Of a stretch of DNA of 52,149 nucleotides, positions 32,022 through 40,233 are shown in pieces (position 1 is the stretch's first letter; each line of letters starts with the position of its first letter). The stretch is from Methanobrevibacter sp. V74. GTDB taxonomy: Archaea > Methanobacteriota > Methanobacteria > Methanobacteriales > Methanobacteriaceae. The translations under genes were made by a program, and so were the position numbers. A model generated the notes under the pieces. That model saw only the letters and a program-made list of their open reading frames with translations. It made no database searches and had not been told where the DNA came from. The DNA lies in contig NZ_CAUJAN010000005.1 of the NCBI RefSeq assembly GCF_963082495.1, forward strand, positions 107,501 to 159,649, in the 5' to 3' direction.

Positions 32022-33245
32022 TTAAGTGGTATATTCTGCATTAATTTTAACATAATCATATGTTAAGTCACAGCCCCAGGCAGTAGCTTCACCATTGCCC
32101 AAATACATCTCAATATTAACCCTGATATTTTTTGACTGCATTATCTTTTCAGCCCTTTTGAGATAAGGAGTATCTTCAAAAGCTAATATTTCGCCTTTTT
32201 TAACTAAGTTAACCTCATCTTCCCCATCAGCAATGGCTATTGTTACAATATCCGGGTTTAAATCACATCCAGAATATCCAATTGCAGAAACAATTCTCCC
32301 CCAATTAGGATCTCCACCAAATACTGCAGATTTAAATAAATTCGAAGAAATAATTGATTTTGCTGCCAGACGTGCATCTTCATCATCTCTAGCGCCCACT
32401 ACATTAGCTTCAATAAATTTAGTAGCTCCTTCTCCATCACGAGCCATTTTACGAGCCAAATCAATGCATAAATAATTTAAAGCTTCCTGGAAATTTGAAT
32501 CGATTTCGCCATCGCGAACAATATCAACACCTGATTGGCCGTTAGCCATCATTAAACAAGTATCATTAGTGCTTTCATCCCCATCAACAACAATCATGTT
32601 AAAACTGATATCAGCTGAGGTTTTTAAAGCTTTTTTAATATCTTCTGAAGCAATTACTCCATCAGTTACAATAAAAGACAACATGGTGCCCATATTAGGG
32701 GCAATCATTCCGCTTCCTTTAGTGATTCCGGCGATTTTAACTTTTTCACCTGTTTTTAAAGTAACTTCAACGGCACATTCTTTAGGAAAAGTATCAGTTG
32801 TCATTATAGCTTTTGCAGCGGCTAGAGAATTTTCAGGATTGCTTCCTAATTTAGATAAGGATTCATAAGCAACTTTAGAAATTATATCAATTGGCATTTC
32901 ACGGCCAATAACTCCAGTTGATGAAATAGCTATTTCATCTTTAGGCAATTTCAAATCTTTCGCCACCAATTCAACTAATGTTTCACAATCTTTAAAACCC
33001 TGTTTTCCTGTAAAACAATTAGCATTGCCACTATTAACAAAAACAGCAGAAACGATACCTTTTTTTAAAACATTTCTAGTATAATCAACAGGAGCCGCAA
33101 CTACTTTATTTGAAGTAAAAATCGCTGAAGCAGTACTGTTTGGACAAAAAATAATACTGACGCCATATTTACCTTCACGAGCCCCGGATACCTTTAGATT
33201 TTCAATTACTGAAAATCCGCCATCTAGCTCTTTAATAAAATTCAT
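32022..33245 (-). CDS. argJ: Glutamate N-acetyltransferase / ornithine acetyltransferase
   Basis: A 407-residue enzyme that transfers acetyl groups between N-acetylornithine and glutamate in the cyclic arginine pathway. ATG 33245 (MNFIKELDGGFSVIENLKVS) after GTGAT is preferred to a GTG nine bases upstream. The autoproteolysis site is clear: GSGMIAPNMGTMLSFIVTDG with the nucleophilic Thr after MG. Other landmarks are SSTGVIGREMPIDIIS, IVVDGDESTNDTCLMMANGQ and FGGDPNWGRIVSAIGYSG. Length is standard. Together with argB in this window it supports arginine synthesis. It is last in the NAC-led minus-strand string. Confidence 0.96.
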   Translation of the reverse strand: MNFIKELDGGFSVIENLKVSGAREGKYGVSIIFCPNSTASAIFTSNKVVAAPVDYTRNVLKKGIVSAVFVNSGNANCFTGKQGFKDCETLVELVAKDLKLPKDEIAISSTGVIGREMPIDIISKVAYESLSKLGSNPENSLAAAKAIMTTDTFPKECAVEVTLKTGEKVKIAGITKGSGMIAPNMGTMLSFIVTDGVIASEDIKKALKTSADISFNMIVVDGDESTNDTCLMMANGQSGVDIVRDGEIDSNFQEALNYLCIDLARKMARDGEGATKFIEANVVGARDDEDARLAAKSIISSNLFKSAVFGGDPNWGRIVSAIGYSGCDLNPDIVTIAIADGEDEVNLVKKGEILAFEDTPYLKRAEKIMQSKNIRVNIEMYLGNGEATAWGCDLTYDYVKINAEYTT

Positions 33246-33260
33246 AAATATCACAAAAAG

Positions 33261-33668
33261 TTAGTTCTCACTAGTTTGATACTGATTAATCATTGGGGAG
33301 GTGTTATTTTCGTTGAAATCAACACTATCCAATGTTTTATCATAATAAACCTCATCAGTATCATTTAAATTATTTGTCATTTCTTTAGTAACATTTTTAA
33401 AATGAGGTCCATCCGCATCACCATTATCATCAAAACTTAAGGAGACACCCATTCCAGCACCGATAACAAATGCAATCAATGCAATAATCATGATTAAAAC
33501 AAGAGACATGTTAGTTTTTCTTTTATGTCTATTTCCCCTATCACTATGTTGTCTAACCGGAGCAAATTGACGAGTATTACTTTTATTCCTTCTTAGTTTT
33601 CCTCCAGAAGTTTGCTGGCGACCATTGCCTGATCGCAATACCCTTTTATTCTCTTTTTTTCGTCTCAT
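33261..33668 (-). CDS. Small single-pass membrane protein with basic N-terminal tail
   Basis: A 135-residue protein. Residues 1-52 are extremely basic (KENKRVLRSGNGRQQTSGGK, RHKRKTN), followed by one membrane segment (MSLVLIMIIALIAFVIGAGM) and an acidic, Asn-rich C-terminal domain that would be outside. The positive-inside rule places the basic part in the cytoplasm, where it could contact nucleic acid. I know no family. It lies between argJ (15 bases) and the cyclase-like gene (22 bases) on the same strand. Confidence 0.55.
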   Translation of the reverse strand: MRRKKENKRVLRSGNGRQQTSGGKLRRNKSNTRQFAPVRQHSDRGNRHKRKTNMSLVLIMIIALIAFVIGAGMGVSLSFDDNGDADGPHFKNVTKEMTNNLNDTDEVYYDKTLDSVDFNENNTSPMINQYQTSEN

Positions 33669-33690
33669 ATTATCTCATATTAAATTTAAT

Positions 33691-34893
33691 TTAAGCTACA
33701 AAAGCATATAACAATACTAGAATAATACCAATAAAACTAAACATTCCTAATCCTAAAATTGACAATAAGTAAGCAAATATAAACACAAATAGAAATACAC
33801 CAATTAATTTTGGTTTTTCATTTTCAACTAAATTGATTAAAGTTCTTGTAAATTCAGATGGAATATTATAAGCATATAATCCATTAGCTAACTCAAAAAC
33901 AACTAATGATAATGGAGAAGTTGATTCTAAATCATCAACCAGTTGAGCTCTTTCACCAGCTTCACGTCTACTTCTTCCTATCCCTGCTCTAATTTTAGCA
34001 CCATTATCTAATGCAAACCAAGCTGCATCAAGTCCCGCACGGATTGCTAAATCTTTTGATGGGAATCTTGCAATAAAATCATCCCCACCTTCACGATAAC
34101 CCTCTACTTCCCCATCACATTCTGTTTCAATGAAATTTTTAATGCCAGTCATCAGCTCAACCAATCGGTTCCTACCATTTTTACTGATGAATTTAGTAGA
34201 ATCAATTAAATCGATGAATAAGTAATTTTCCAAATCTACTGGCCGGGATTCTTTAAGTAAGAAAGGCGAATCAAATACCAATGCATATTCCCCACCTAAT
34301 TTTGTAAACGCAATACCTGGAAAACTTCCAACATTTTGAGTATAGTGAATTGCACGTTCTATTGAAGCAGCACCAGTCATTCCAACAGCGGATATTACCT
34401 GAATTCCTTCTGATAATCCAATGCCGATTAATTCAATAGCTACACGTATTGCATCATTTTTACTTAACATTCTTGCAACAAGTTCCGTTGCTGTTTTTTC
34501 CACAATTTCACCCTTCTCATTTTCAATAATCTTAACAAAAATGTCAATTAAACGGGAAGGATGTGGAAGTTCAATGTAAAAGTAGCGATCACTTCCCATG
34601 ATAATGTTGCTCACTAATGCATATTCTTCGATTTTATTTTCTGCAGGTTTTAATTCATGAAATGTATAATTGTCTGGAAGATTTTCAGCACCGACATCAC
34701 GAACAAGATTTTGTAAAATAGTATCTGAGGTAATTTCTGCTTTTTCAAGTTCAAAAAGAATGGTTTGAGTATAATTAAATAACTCCACATATTCTGTTTC
34801 TAAAGAATTTGTTGGGAAAAACTTAGTTCCAATAGCAATTGGAGTGAGTTTAGCAGCGGATTTGATAATTGATTTGGTTAATAAATTAACCAT
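33691..34893 (-). CDS. Membrane-anchored protein with class III nucleotide cyclase-like domain
   Basis: A 400-residue protein. Residues 1-205 form a mixed alpha/beta region I do not recognise. From about 225 comes a segment with cyclase-like metal sites: YLFIDLIDSTKFISKNGR, a helix, then GEVEGYREGGDDFIARF and a helix FPSKDLAIRAGLDAAW, then ALDNGAKIRAGIGRSRRE. The first Asp pair and the GGDD hairpin match the two metal-binding positions of class III adenylyl cyclase and GGDEF folds. Two hydrophobic segments (about 355-399) anchor the C-terminus. Its start overlaps the stop of the nuclease-like gene by eight bases. Catalytic activity is inferred, not shown. Confidence 0.55.
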   Translation of the reverse strand: MVNLLTKSIIKSAAKLTPIAIGTKFFPTNSLETEYVELFNYTQTILFELEKAEITSDTILQNLVRDVGAENLPDNYTFHELKPAENKIEEYALVSNIIMGSDRYFYIELPHPSRLIDIFVKIIENEKGEIVEKTATELVARMLSKNDAIRVAIELIGIGLSEGIQVISAVGMTGAASIERAIHYTQNVGSFPGIAFTKLGGEYALVFDSPFLLKESRPVDLENYLFIDLIDSTKFISKNGRNRLVELMTGIKNFIETECDGEVEGYREGGDDFIARFPSKDLAIRAGLDAAWFALDNGAKIRAGIGRSRREAGERAQLVDDLESTSPLSLVVFELANGLYAYNIPSEFTRTLINLVENEKPKLIGVFLFVFIFAYLLSILGLGMFSFIGIILVLLYAFVA

Positions 34894-35911
34894 CTAAATT
34901 ACCTCCTTTTTCCAGCTCAATTTCAAAATCCCCCGGTTTTTCTAAAAGCATATCTGGTTTTACAGAAACAAAAGGGAATTTCCAAGATCCAAGTCTTCCG
35001 GCAATAGTGCTTGCAATATTTCTTGAATTTCTTTTAATGAAAACTTCATCATTTTCACTTACGCGAATCAATATGTTATATGGAGCGGTTTCTGTAACCT
35101 CATCTGCTAATAAAATATTCAATTCAAAAGTGCCGGGTTTTGTAAATAAATCATTACGCACAGCGATTAAAGGTTTTTTCTCAAGCCCTAATCTATCTGC
35201 AACAGTAACAGAAATGTTTCCTGCATTTTTAACAGCGATTTTATAATCTTTAGGATGAACCAATACAAAAATCACATATGGAGCTGCTATTTCAACATCA
35301 TCAACCATTTCTACAATTTTATTAAACATTGGTATTTTTGCAAAAATATTCTCCAGCCTAGATTCTGTATTATTTTCATTATCAATACGTATAATTGATT
35401 GTTTAGCAATATTTAATGGAGAAATCTCCAAACCTTCTTTACCAGTGTAAATTTCCCATTTTTTGAAGTTTAATTCTTTAATGATTTCATCACAAATATG
35501 TTGTAATATGTTCCTATCCTTTTTAGGTTTTTTTGGTTTTCCAAAGGTGAGTCTGCCGTTATCAATAGTGAAAGGTATTCTAATTGATGAAATATTCCTA
35601 AATTCAGCAGCATAATCTCTGAATTTATCATTTGACAATACTTTTGCTTTTTCACGAGTAGCAATTTCTAATATGAAATGGTCTGCATCATTTCCAGAGG
35701 GAACCTCTTCCACATTTTCACTTTCCAATAACTTTAAGAATTTTTCTTTATCATCAATATCATGACGTAATGATGCATCGGCAATAATTACAAATTCATC
35801 TTCACTTTCTTCTAATGCTTTTACTACAGCAAGAATATTAGCCATTTGAGGTTGTCCGTTTTCATTTTTAACATTATGAGCTACATTAGAAGCATCAACG
35901 ACCACTTTCAT
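34886..35911 (-). CDS. PIN/NYN-like (Zc3h12a-type) ribonuclease domain protein with C-terminal repeats
   Basis: A 341-residue protein. Residues 1-125 look like a NYN/PIN ribonuclease: MKVVVDASNVAHNVKNENGQ (first Asp at 6), EFVIIADASLRHDIDDKEKF, VPSGNDADHFILEIATREKA and KVLSNDKFRDYAAEF. These carry the acidic residues expected for metal binding. After a basic linker (KPKKPKKDRN) the C-terminal 190 residues contain two similar units of about 65 residues (APYVIFVLVHPKDYKIAVKN and APYNILIRVSENDEVFIKRN, each ending GDFEIEL or GTFELNI). Their role is unknown. It is cotranslated with the cyclase-like gene and lies 67 bases after the phosphoesterase gene. Confidence 0.65.
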   Translation of the reverse strand: MKVVVDASNVAHNVKNENGQPQMANILAVVKALEESEDEFVIIADASLRHDIDDKEKFLKLLESENVEEVPSGNDADHFILEIATREKAKVLSNDKFRDYAAEFRNISSIRIPFTIDNGRLTFGKPKKPKKDRNILQHICDEIIKELNFKKWEIYTGKEGLEISPLNIAKQSIIRIDNENNTESRLENIFAKIPMFNKIVEMVDDVEIAAPYVIFVLVHPKDYKIAVKNAGNISVTVADRLGLEKKPLIAVRNDLFTKPGTFELNILLADEVTETAPYNILIRVSENDEVFIKRNSRNIASTIAGRLGSWKFPFVSVKPDMLLEKPGDFEIELEKGGNLDG

Positions 35912-35978
35912 AATATCACCTAAACAATTAATTTAATTCAGTTTGTTATATTTATTTTATTCAATATTTAAATTTAAT

Positions 35979-36722
35979 TTATATTGCATTTCTTGGATAC
36001 TTTCCAAATAATAATTTTTCACCACTAACTTCATTAAGGAAAATTTCGATTTCGTCTTCTGTAATATTGTAAACATTGTATGAATTTTTATTTTTACCTC
36101 TGAGTTTAGTAGAACATAGTGAACCTGCATTTACAATCACAGTATTGTTTATCTTCCAAACATTAGGCACATGTTTGTGACCGGATAAAACTAAATCTAC
36201 CTCATGAGTTGTTAAAGTTTTTAATATATCCCCTGCATCGGATAAAACATTACGTTCACGGCCGGTTTTAGGAATCGAGACAACATGATGATGTAATGCC
36301 ACTATAGAAAATTTCTCATTAATTACGCATTCATCTAATTGATGTTCCAACCACATATGCTGAGGCGTTCCAATATGACCACTATTCTCATCAGGAGAAC
36401 TGCTGTCAATGCCCATTACAGTAAAATCATCATCCATAGTTAATTTCCAACTTTTCTCACCGATTAGCTCTTCAAAAGTCTGATAACCTAAATTACGGGC
36501 ATCATGGTTTCCTGGAACTGCAAATAATGGAGCATCAAACATTGCCAAATATTTAGTTGCTTGCTGATACTCCTTATAATAACCATTATCTGTAATATCT
36601 CCAGTTAAAATAATCATGTCTGGCCGTAGATGATTGATTTCAGTTACAGCATCCATAAATACTTTTTCGTCAAATGAATCCTTGGATATATGCAAATCAG
36701 AAATATGGGCAATTACTATCAT
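35979..36722 (-). CDS. Calcineurin-like metallophosphoesterase (CpdA/class III PDE-like)
   Basis: A 247-residue metallophosphoesterase with all metal motifs in order: AHISDLHIS at 5-13 (DxH), LTGDITDNG near 40 (GDxxD), FAVPGNHDARN near 70 (GNHD), IVALHHHVVSIP near 145 and LVLSGHKHVPNVW near 185 (GHxH). This subgroup includes cyclic-nucleotide phosphodiesterases (CpdA) as well as other phosphodiesterases, so the substrate is not certain. It follows NAC by five bases and precedes the nuclease-like and cyclase-like genes, which makes a cyclic nucleotide substrate worth testing. Confidence 0.82.
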   Translation of the reverse strand: MIVIAHISDLHISKDSFDEKVFMDAVTEINHLRPDMIILTGDITDNGYYKEYQQATKYLAMFDAPLFAVPGNHDARNLGYQTFEELIGEKSWKLTMDDDFTVMGIDSSSPDENSGHIGTPQHMWLEHQLDECVINEKFSIVALHHHVVSIPKTGRERNVLSDAGDILKTLTTHEVDLVLSGHKHVPNVWKINNTVIVNAGSLCSTKLRGKNKNSYNVYNITEDEIEIFLNEVSGEKLLFGKYPRNAI

Positions 36723-36727
36723 ATTAT

Positions 36728-37078
36728 CTATTGGTTTAATTTCATAATAGCTTCAGCCAAGTCCCCTTTGCATTCTTCAAGAGCCTCTCTTGCTTCATCT
36801 TGGGACACATTAGCACTATTGGCTACCATCTCAATATCTTCATCAGGAATTTCAATTTTATATTCTAATTCAACTTCACGAGCTTTACCATCAATCTGAT
36901 AAGTTTCTTGTCCCATTACATTCATTAAACTTACATTAGGATTGTCAATAATTAATTCCTTATCTTCAAAACGGATAATGACCTCAATAGCACCTGGAAG
37001 ATCCTCCATTTTCATACCCATTTTTCTCATTTGTCTTTCCATTTGTTTCATTTGTTTTTTGTTCATACCTGGTATCAT
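36728..37078 (-). CDS. nac: Nascent polypeptide-associated complex protein (archaeal NAC)
   Basis: A 116-residue protein matching archaeal alpha-NAC: a Met/Lys/Arg-rich N-terminal ribosome-binding stretch (NKKQMKQMERQMRKMGMKME), a NAC domain with AIEVIIRFEDKELIIDNPNV and GQETYQIDGKAREVELE, and a C-terminal UBA-like domain (MVANSANVSQDEAREALEEC). It binds nascent chains at the ribosome exit. Length is standard. It is the first gene of the string that continues with the phosphoesterase. The IS4-type element begins 71 bases upstream of its start, so its promoter lies in that short gap. Confidence 0.94.
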   Translation of the reverse strand: MIPGMNKKQMKQMERQMRKMGMKMEDLPGAIEVIIRFEDKELIIDNPNVSLMNVMGQETYQIDGKAREVELEYKIEIPDEDIEMVANSANVSQDEAREALEECKGDLAEAIMKLNQ

Positions 37079-37148
37079 ATTTAATCCTCAAATAAAATAA
37101 CTATTTATAATTATATTAGTGATTATTATTAAAATTAACTTAATTTTG

Positions 37149-38911
37149 GCATTCCTAGAAACTTAAGATTTTTTATTTTTTTTATCATTGTTTATTCATT
37201 GAAAATTGCTAATTTTTGATTTATTTTGCTTTAATCCGTTATTATTTATTTTAATACTTTATTAATTAATATTAATTTATTTATATCTAATTTTAATAAT
37301 TATTAATAGTTTATTTTAAATATTATTAATTATATATATTTATATAAGTAATTAAAGTTTTTTAATCATGAATTTATTTGATTGGGGGTTGGATTGATGT
37401 ATTCTTATGATAGATTTGTCAAAGATTTTTTCAGTTTATTTGATGTTTTTATATCTGAAAAATATGTAACTGAAGATAATAAGTTTATTAGAGATAGAAA
37501 AATGACTCAAAAAGAGTATACAACATTTATTCTTTCTCAAAGAAGCTGTACATCTTATATTGAAACGATTAGATTTTTCACAATAGGATTGAATAAGAAG
37601 TTTAAAACAATTTCTAGCCAAGGAATTGGAAAACAAAGAATGTTCATTGACCCAAAAGTTTTTATTGATATGAATGAATCTTTTATTGACCAATTATATG
37701 GCAAATATTCTGGATTTTTTCAAAATTTAAAGGATATATTGTTAGTGCTTGTGATGGAAGTATTATTGATCTTCCCAATGTTACTTTAACACGTGAAGAA
37801 TTCCCTGTTGGTGATGAAAACCTGTTAAAAGAAAAAAGAATTCGTGCAAGAGTTTCATGTCTTTTAGACATTCATTCTAAACATATTTTAACAGCAAAAA
37901 TTGTTGAAACAACAATAAATGAAGTAGATTTAGCAATTGAACATTTAGAGAACTTAAAACAAAGATTAAACATTACAAAATTAATTACCATTTACGATCG
38001 AGGATATCCATCAATCGAACTCATGGCAAAAACAATTGATTTAAACTCTAAATTTTTAATAAGACTACCAAAAAATGTATTTAGACATTTAATCAAACAA
38101 ATGAAGACTAATGATGAAATTATAAAAATAAATTTAACAAATAATAGATTAAGTCATTTTGATGATGAAAATTTAAAAGAAAAAGCAAGAAAGATGGGGC
38201 GATTAGAAATTCGCATAGCATTAGTAGATATTGGTAAGAACGAACCTGAAATACTTGCAACAAATTTAACATCTGAAGAATTCTCAACAGAAGATTTAAA
38301 AGAATTATATGGTAAAAGATGGTCAGTTGAAACTGGATTTGACAGATTAAAAAATTTAATCGAAATCGAAGATTTCAGCGGAATTCGAAGAACAATAATC
38401 GAACAAGATTTTCACGCCCACATATTCGTTTATAACCTAGCAATGACAATTAAAAATCATGCAGAAAACAATATAACAAGAATACCCAGAAATAAAGATG
38501 AAAAAATAATTTATCAGTCGAATTTCGCAAAAATAACGGGAAACATCTATTTATTCTTATTTGACCTAATATTTGAAACGCAAACGAAAAGAGAGCAAAT
38601 AATCGATTTTATAGTAAAAGAAGCATCTAAAGAACTAATACAATATAAAGAAAATCAATACAATAATAAAGAACGAAAAACCCCCGGATGTTTATAATAA
38701 ACATCCAGGAAACAAGAAAAAAACACACACTAATCAAATAATTTCACCAAAAAGTAGTGAGTTTTCACATCTTGTTTAATAGTTCTGTTCACAAATCATA
38801 TAAAAAACTTACGAAAATCAAATCCTAATCCCAAAATAATATAACAACGTTATCAAATAAACAGAATTAATAAAAAATTTCACATGAAAAATCTTAAGTT
38901 TCTAGGAATGC
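37149..38911. mobile_element. IS4-type insertion sequence, 1763 bp with 25-bp perfect inverted ends
   Basis: A perfect 25-bp inverted repeat starting GCATTCCTAGAAACTTAAG occurs at 37149-37173 and, complemented, at 38887-38911. It encloses one transposase gene with a single frameshift. About 220 bases between the left end and the gene (37174-37396) are extremely AT-rich and hold a likely TATA (TATATATATTTATATAAG). About 190 bases after the gene, to the right end, hold nothing else. The perfect ends suggest recent arrival. Confidence 0.88.
37397..38697 (+). pseudogene. IS4-family transposase with one frameshift
   Basis: Two consecutive frames make one transposase of about 434 residues. The first starts at ATG 37397 (MYSYDRFVKDFFSLFDVFIS). 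At a T6 run near 37716-37721 the reading must shift: one more T gives SGFFSKFKGYIVSACDGSII in a single frame. The rest is intact and carries the catalytic set: Asp in SACDGSIIDLP, Asp in TIYDRGYPSIELM, and Glu in YGKRWSVETGFDRLK. The shift lies in a homopolymer, so a sequencing slip or a programmed frameshift is possible as well as a real mutation. The last residues (YNNKERKTPGCL) are complete. Confidence 0.82.
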
Positions 38912-39037
38912 TTTTAATCTTCCATGAATTTCATAGTATTCAAGCCATTCTTTAATTTTATATTCGCTTATGTTTGTCTTTTCCATCAGTTGCCTTATTT
39001 GTTTTGAATAATTCAACTGAAAACATTCAGTATTAAC
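38912..39037 (-). pseudogene. Minus-strand gene fragment cut by the IS4-type element
   Basis: Read on the minus strand, 39037 to 38916 gives an open stretch: NTECFQLNYSKQIRQLMEKT then NISEYKIKEWLEYYEIHGRL. It looks like a helix-turn-helix-type region. It is truncated at one side by the right end of the IS4-type element and at the other by unrelated sequence, so it is the remains of an older gene. The first 37 bases are the direct repeat described separately. Confidence 0.4.
39001..39037. repeat. 37-bp direct repeat, copy 1 (second copy 42629-42665)
   Basis: The 37-base sequence beginning GTTTTGAATAATTCAACTG and ending CAGTATTAAC occurs exactly at 39001-39037 and 42629-42665 in the same orientation. 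The two copies bracket the ISM1-like remnant and the adhesin-like gene. Confidence 0.9.
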
Positions 39038-40107
39038 TTAATTGGAGAACATTATGTTTAGAAGAAGGATTTCCAATTAGAGTAAAAATTAAACGATATT
39101 TTTGCCACGATTGCGGAAAAAATCTCAAGCAGAGTTTACAGGATTCTATGATAAATTCTGTAATTTATCCAATGATTTCAAAAATAAAATAATTAATGCC
39201 CGTGAAAACAGTTGGATATCTCTAAGAAATATATTAAAAGACTCATTAAAGACTGGTTTGGAATTAAAGTGTCTCATGAAACCATAAGAAAAGCTTTATT
39301 GGTCGAAGGTGAATTTTATTATTTCAACGATGAGTTGAAATTGTCTGGATATTACGGATATGACGAACAGTGGGAGAGAGTTAACGGAAACTGGGTTTAC
39401 TACCTTGTACTCTTTGATTTAGTCAATAACGTACCTGTGGCATCGATGCTAACTGAAATATTAAATGAGAATGTAATTGAAAATTTTATTTATATGAGTA
39501 TTCCTTTTAAAGACCGTGCTGCAATTGTTACGGATTTAAAAACGGAATATGATAAAATAATGAGCAAATTAGGATTTATTCACCAACATTGTACTTTTCA
39601 CTTGGAAAAAAACATTAAAAGTAACATGGAAAAGAAAATAAACAAAAATATGACTAATTATCACTTTAAATTAAAAAATACTCATCCTAAATACTCTGAT
39701 GACAATCTTGATGAAATTATAAAAAAGAAAAAAGAAAGAAGTAAAAAAAGAAATATGGAAATATATTGCTGAATTTATGAAATTATTTAAACAACCAACC
39801 TTTGATGAAACAATTGAGTATATAAAATTTTTAAAAGATGAAATAAAATATTATCCAGAACATTTGGCCAAGTATCTAAAAAAGAATTTTTTCCCAGAAT
39901 ACAGAAAATTCCTAATATTCCTTGAAGATGATTATAAAAGACATTTAGAACCAACAAATAATAAATTAGAAAATTTCAATGGCAATACAATGCCAAAATA
40001 CGAAAAAAGAAGTTATAGGACTATGCAAGGATTATAGAGTGCATTAATGCATAAAAACGATGGTTGGACAAAAAGAAGAAATGAAGACCTAACAAATTGA
40101 CAGTCCC
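39038..40107 (+). pseudogene. ISM1-like (ISNCY-type) DDE transposase remnant
   Basis: Successive plus-strand frames encode one degraded transposase: RVKIKRYFCHDCGKK (a zinc-finger-like start, 39079-39125), IKRLIKDWFGIKVSHETIRK (39235-39300), YGYDEQWERVNGNWVYYLVL and AIVTDLKTEYDKIMSKLGFI with HQHCTFHLEKNIKSNMEK (39350-39640), then RHLEPTNNKLENFNGNTMPK with RSYRTMQGL before a stop (39940-40036). At least four frame changes or stops separate them. The order of motifs resembles the ISM1 transposase of Methanobrevibacter smithii from memory. TTGACAGTCCCG near 40097-40108 may be its right end; the left end is not found. Confidence 0.7.
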
Positions 40108-40233
40108 GGATTGATTCAGAACAGTTAATTATTTATAGATGATTGTATAGAATCATTATTAATTATTTAAATATTATATTGATTCAATTTCATTTAATTA
40201 TGAAAATATTAAGATCCGGAGGATTGATATAAA

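Noticed and set aside
37700-37740. Programmed -1 frameshift in the IS4-type transposase
   Set aside because: The T6 run is compatible with slippage, but the first frame ends in non-family residues and IS4 enzymes are normally made from one frame, so a deletion or sequencing slip is simpler.
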